64,000 bases of DNA from Liriodendron chinense (lineage: Eukaryota; Streptophyta; Magnoliopsida; Magnoliales; Magnoliaceae), in the NCBI GenBank assembly GCA_003013855.2, contig ML058577.1:1860001-1924000 (forward strand). The letters run 5' to 3'. Made by a program: the position numbers and the translations under genes. Positions 59,181 through 64,000 of this stretch are shown here, piece after piece. Below the pieces are notes generated by a model that had not been told where the DNA came from, searched no databases, and saw nothing but the letters and a program-made list of their open reading frames with translations. Position 1 is the first letter of the stretch, and each line of letters begins with the position of its first letter.

Positions 59181-60414
59181 GGAGCTCCATTCTTTGGTCA
59201 GCGAGAGGAGTTTTTGAGAGCCCATTCCACACTTATCTTGTACATCATTTGGGGCCTCAAAGAGGAGGTTTTCAAGTCATATCCCTTGTGTATCAAACAC
59301 AAGTATGGGCATTCAAATGCTATCAAGAGATGACTTGATTCCTCTCTCAAATCTAGAGGTGTGACACTATTCCACATAGGTATATCCTTTGTCCAAGACC
59401 TCTAGAAGACTCTCTAGGTGAATCTCCTAGTTGGAACAACCTACACATCCCATGTATGAGATTCACCCATTCTCCTAGCACCTTGGGCATTTCAAGGCAT
59501 CGCATGCAAGGTGTTTGATCGAATGTGGCTGAGGCATTGGCGATGCAACGGCGACACGATCGAGGGAGCAAAGGGAAGCTGATTGAAGCACGGGAGAGCG
59601 GAGATCAAGCAACCCATTACGGCGCTAAACAAGGGGCTCATCCGACAAGTAAGTTGTCTCATTTGAGAGTCCATTTTAGAGTTTGTTTGTCAACTCGCCT
59701 TAGGGACGTTAGCCGTTCCTTGGCCCGTCAGCCGGGCCTAAACTAAGTCTCCAAGGGGGAGCCTCCGACACGGGAGTAAACGTGCGATAAGGTTGAGAGT
59801 TAACCTATGTCTAAAACTCCGGATACGGTTGAGAGGTGAACCGATAAAACCTCCGTGTAAAGGTTGAGAGGTGAACCTCATTTAAAACCTCCGATAGTGA
59901 ATGCCGGTGTGCTCAAAGGGGTTGAGTACTTGAACCGGGAGTGGAGTAGACAAGTAGTCGAACCACTATACATCCTTGTGTTTGTGATTGTTCTTGAGCA
60001 CATTCTATCTTTGCATTGTTTGTTTAATTGCTTAATTATGAATGATTGATAGGAATGCATGCTAGGCATCTTATAGGCATCCCCACACAAGATGTACCTT
60101 CACTACTTGTGTAGACTTGAGCTCATTGATCCACTCTCATAAGTCTACACAAGATGCATAGGTTAGGAGCTTGATTAGTTGTATAATTTACTTCCTATGC
60201 ATGCTTAGACTAGGTTTGTTTATTGCTTATCCTCCTGCTAGTCTTTTGATTGGACCCACCAAGGCTTGGAAGCCGAGGTGTTCTTGCTTACAAAGCTTAT
60301 TTTATTGAATTGCATAAGTAGGCGAAAAGAATTTGAAAAAGGTCCATATCACCCCCTCTAGGTCCTTAGACATATCTCCGAGTGTCTCATCTAGCGGTGA
60401 AAACCGCAATTTCA

Positions 60415-63400
60415 CTTCAGGCATCCACGCCTAGGTATGTGCGGGTGAACTCTTTCCACCCGATCTGTTGGTTTTGATGCTTGGTTTGTAATTCATTCTT
60501 TCCTAGATTGTGGTCTGGAATCTTTGTTTTCCTTTGTATCTGAGTCAGTTGATTGTTTAGAGATTGATAACTCGCACATACCGCGGGAGTTTGGAGAAAA
60601 CGTTGCGATTGTCCATGTAGTGTGCTGCAACCTGGGTACCCAATCGCAACCCTTCCATTCCCGATCGGTACTAACATCGGAATGGTACAGCAGAGCCTCT
60701 GTGTCATAGTCTTACGAGGATACTGTCCATGTGATTGATTGTATGATATTTTCCCGGATCACTCTAGGAGTACTTGTTTCGCTTGACTGTCAAAGTGGTT
60801 AGCTGCCCTGCGTCATGTAGTCTTACGGGAGTCCACTACACTGACTTAGAATCAGTCAAGGTACTTCAGGCATCCACGCCTAGGTATGTGCGGGTGAACT
60901 CTTTCCACCCGATCTTCTGATTTTGATACTTGGGTTACAATTCATCGTTTTCACTTGTTCAAATGGTTTCTTTGACCGAGCCTTTTGGCTTTCATCTTTT
61001 CGTATCTTGGCATGTAGTACGACCGCACTGACACTGGAGTTCAGTTCGACCGTACTCTCAGTGCATTGGATCCGATGGTCTCCGAAAAAACCGCGAGACA
61101 TCGAATCTTATTTGATTTTTGCGTCGGCTCCTACCCAGAGATATGGAAGATCTCTCGGTGTTTTGGAGATCGAACGCTCTACTGGGAAAATATTTTTGGA
61201 TTTTGAAAAGTTACCCACTCTGGGGAGTGATACTCCGTGGGGTTTTTATTTGTAAATAGAAATATTTTTTGTCTTTTTGAAAAGGAAATCTGGCTTGCAC
61301 TTGCCTGCATTAGGGATGCCTGTGGGGTCTTTGGCTAACCGACTTTTATTTTGAAAGTAGGTAAACATGATGATTGATGCGATGCTGCTGATGCATGGAG
61401 ATGCGTATTTGATGATGGATGCATGGTTTGGCTCATTCTCTTTCAGTTCGATGATTTTGCTTTTGCTAGGGGTGTAGAGAATTTTGAGCTTATTGCTTGC
61501 AGGGTTGTGCTCCCCTGGGAATTTTCTTTTTAATGCGGATGTTTGGTCAGCAGGTTGGTCAAGATCCCAACCCGTGGTCAATCAGGTCCATCGTCCCGAG
61601 ATGCTGTTTCTTTGCTAATGGGAATGGATGAAGGATGTTATCAGACTTCAAGATGTTCTTCCGTGAATGGATGCGATTGAGACGGTGCTTGGTCACCAGT
61701 TTTGGTCAAGATTCCAATTGCGGGCGATCGGATCCGTCATCCCAAACTGCGAAATGAGTGAGCGAAGTTCGAGATTCCTGAAGTGTAGTGCTGGGGTAGT
61801 GACACTTTTTATGATTTTTGTAAATATTTGGTTTGAATCTTTAGCTGAGTCAGGATAGAGATTGGTTATTGAAAACGAAGGAAATATTTTTGTGATTGTG
61901 AAGATATTTGATTTGAAAGCAAGAGAAATATTTTTGTGATTTTGAAAGATGATTTTGTAAATGTTTTGGTATTTTCCTGATTTTCTGAAATGCATGGAAA
62001 TGTATGAATTTTCATCCATTTCTAGCTTCTACTGCTGGTAAGGCACCCGATCCATTTTACGTCAGCGAGCAAGTCGAATCTCACATAGTTAAGTGTCGTA
62101 GTTTTACATCTACGGATGAGGAGATTTTGAGGGTTTCCAGTCAACACACCCACAAAGTTACCTGTTCCTCATGTGCAATGCACATAGACCACGTATCGTC
62201 CGACGGACTCCTTCGGCCACAGAATGAGCCACATCCGCACATTTCCCTTTATCAATCCAGTTTGGGGCCTTACGTTGCTCACAATTCCGTAAGGGAGCGC
62301 TCCACCTCCCAACTGCCTTAATCCCCTTCATGAGTTTTAGGAACAGGAAAAATCCGTCAGATTCAACAGCGACTTCCAAATCAAGGTTGTCTATCACGGT
62401 GCGTTCAACACGAACAGGGTCGCGGGGTTCTACCCGCCTTAGCCCTTACCTGTTTTAGAAGACTCCGGACACCCGTACGATCAAGTGTCAGCCATGTCTG
62501 GAATAGGTGGGAAAGAAAGCCCCCGAGAAGTTAATCGCAGTGTAGTTTTAGGTCTTCGGACCGCTGGGGATAAATTTGCGCAGTTGAAATTGATGGAAAT
62601 TTTATTTTTCCTGTTTTGGAAAAGTTCCAGGCTTCAACTCGAGTAGTCGAGATTGATACTGGTTTTTATGGAAAGCTCAAAATCTTTTTGGTATTTTGGA
62701 AATGATCTGGGTTATTGAACCTTGATCCGAGCGGTCGAGGCCAATGCCGGTTTTTGGTTGAAAGCAAGAAAGGTTCCCCGAGAAATTAATCCTAGTGTAG
62801 TTTAAGGTCTTCGGACCAAAAATATGTACAGGCTGAAAATGCATTCTTTTTGTGATTTTGAAAAGATTTGGTCCATCTAACCCCTTCCTTGATCGGTTGA
62901 GATCGAATGACGGTTTTTATTAAAAAGTCTCTCGGGATGTTGATCCCGATGTAGTTTAAGGTCTTCGGACCACAAAACTGTACAGAACAGGGCAAACACA
63001 TTTTTTTGTTTTTGAAAAATGTCCGGTGTCAGTGGATCTTGATTCGACCGATCCAGACTGCTACCGGTTTTTATTTAAAAAGTCCATCGGGATCTTGATC
63101 CCGACGTAGTTTAAGGTCTTCGGACCCGAACTTTACAAGCGAGGGCTGGAAATGCATAGACATATTTTTTTGTTTTTAGAAAAATGTCTGGAGTCATCGG
63201 ATCTTGATTCAAACGATCAAGACCGATGCCAATTTTTATTGAAAATCCCTCGGGATCTTGATCCCGACGTAGTTTAAGGTCTTCAGACCCAAACTTAAGA
63301 GCGAGACTGGTAATATTTTTTTGTGATTTTGAAAAGTGTTCTGAGTCATCGATTCTGATTTTGATGGTCGAGATCGATGCCCATTTTTATTAAAAACCCC

Positions 63401-64000
63401 TCGGGATCTTGATCCTGACGTAGTTTAAGGTCTTCGGACTAAAAACTTTGTACAGCTAGCAGCGATCAAGGTTGAAAATTCTGGGGATTCTTATTAGAAT
63501 GATTCATATCATCAGGCCATGACTTTGGATGGTTGAGATCACTGTTTGACCAAGTCGATTCTTTTTCTTTTTCTTAAAAATTCCATGGAACTTTTTCCAC
63601 ATCATCAAGCCAATTTCTCACAAGATGAGATTTTGGTGAGATTCCTTACTTTTTCCCATCCTTCTCTTCCATCACTTCTTTCTTACATGGAGGTACAAGA
63701 TTCACTTGCAACCACCTTTCCCAAGGAGGAGTGCTTCCTAAGGAGAGAGGGTGAGGGGTCGTTTCAACTAGGTGGGAGGAAGGACGGCCCCCTGGGTGCC
63801 GCCCAAACCGTCTCTGCCCAGTGGTCTTTCCAGTGGGTTGGGTAAAGGGGTGCCCTCCCTTTTTCTATATAGCATGGGGCACCCTTGGCCCCTCCAACGT
63901 GCAATCTCTCTCTTCTCTCTCTCATACTCTCTCTTTCTTCAAGTTTTTCTCTTTCTTTTGGTGGTTCCTTACTCTTTTCAAGTGGTGGGCCTTAGTGAAG
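60415..64000 (-). mobile_element. Tat interior, inverted copy (continues off window)
   Basis: This is the reverse complement of about 46900-50370 of the long element. In window order it holds the third about 450-bp unit (to 60868), unique 3' sequence, the inverted 155-bp array (62540-63450), and the segment matching 46930-47460. The coding part would lie beyond 64000. No genes are seen. Open frames here are short and not conserved with the other copies. Confidence 0.85.
62540..63450. repeat. Tandem array of about 155-bp units (inverted copy)
   Basis: Six units, read on the minus strand, have GGTCCGAAGACCTTAAACTA-type starts near 62553, 62805, 62955, 63110, 63275 and 63426. The GATCCCGA/TCGGGATC palindrome is kept perfectly in at least two units (near 63092 and 63255). 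Confidence 0.8.

Larger units (their letters stand above)
58420..60414 (+). mobile_element. Solo LTR of another family with dyad array
   Basis: It is 1,995 bp, begins TGTTAGTGCAC and ends CCGCAATTTCA, with a perfect 5-bp duplication CTTCA (58415-58419 and 60415-60419). It has seven GACCGGTC dyads (58756-59135), then TATATATA (59173-59180), then about 1.2 kb of R-U5-like sequence. Its ends differ from those of the Athila LTR, so it is a separate family. No gag or pol is present. Open frames across the dyads are artefacts of the repeat. Confidence 0.85.

Noticed and set aside
58665..59232. Minus-strand open frames with repeated RPVMTGR-like peptides
   Set aside because: They are translations of the GACCGGTC dyad array, which is open in several frames on both strands. 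The DNA palindrome, not the peptide, is the conserved feature.

Overview
The window looks like a retrotransposon-dense stretch of a large-genome flowering plant. Every clearly recognisable coding region belongs to a Ty3/gypsy LTR retrotransposon, to genes carried by one, or to a LINE-type RNase H fragment. I found no convincing host gene and no rRNA, tRNA or CRISPR array. Many degenerate copies of a foldback repeat rich in GGTGGGCCC are present. I associate that repeat with magnoliid and similar genomes, but this is a weak taxonomic hint from memory.

Layout: three LTRs of one Tat-lineage family (LTR about 1.5 kb, TGTAGACACC...GGTCCACA) lie head to tail at 14822-26555, 27459-28981 and 50831-52329. 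They separate a partial interior (1-14821), a short interior remnant (26872-27458) and one nearly complete interior (28982-50830). A further copy lies in inverted orientation at 56037-64000. LTR1 is split by an Athila-type element (16134-26501) with a perfect 5-bp target duplication (CGCGA), LTRs over 99% alike, a tRNA-Asp-type primer site and a gag-pol frame broken by one stop codon. Four more TG...CA insertions with 5-bp duplications sit inside the Tat interiors: 1727-3911 (AAAAC), 7302-13383 (ACTAA), 45050-46375 (GGGCC) and 58420-60414 (CTTCA).

The Tat element at 27459-52329 carries gag, protease, RT, two RNase H domains and integrase on the + strand, all decayed. Between integrase and the 3' LTR it carries two intron-containing genes on the opposite strand, both resembling the plant mobile domain (PMD/DUF7745-like) family. 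Where the sense and antisense genes converge there are four copies of a small RNA-like hairpin whose stems differ in sequence but keep their pairing. The 3' untranslated part holds two tandem-repeat arrays (about 155 bp and about 450 bp units) that vary in copy number between the copies.

The most unusual signals are the covarying hairpins (37960-38174), the antisense PMD gene pair, and arrays of the dyad GACCGGTC...GACCGGTC just upstream of the TATA box in LTRs of at least two families, with a degenerate version in a third LTR.
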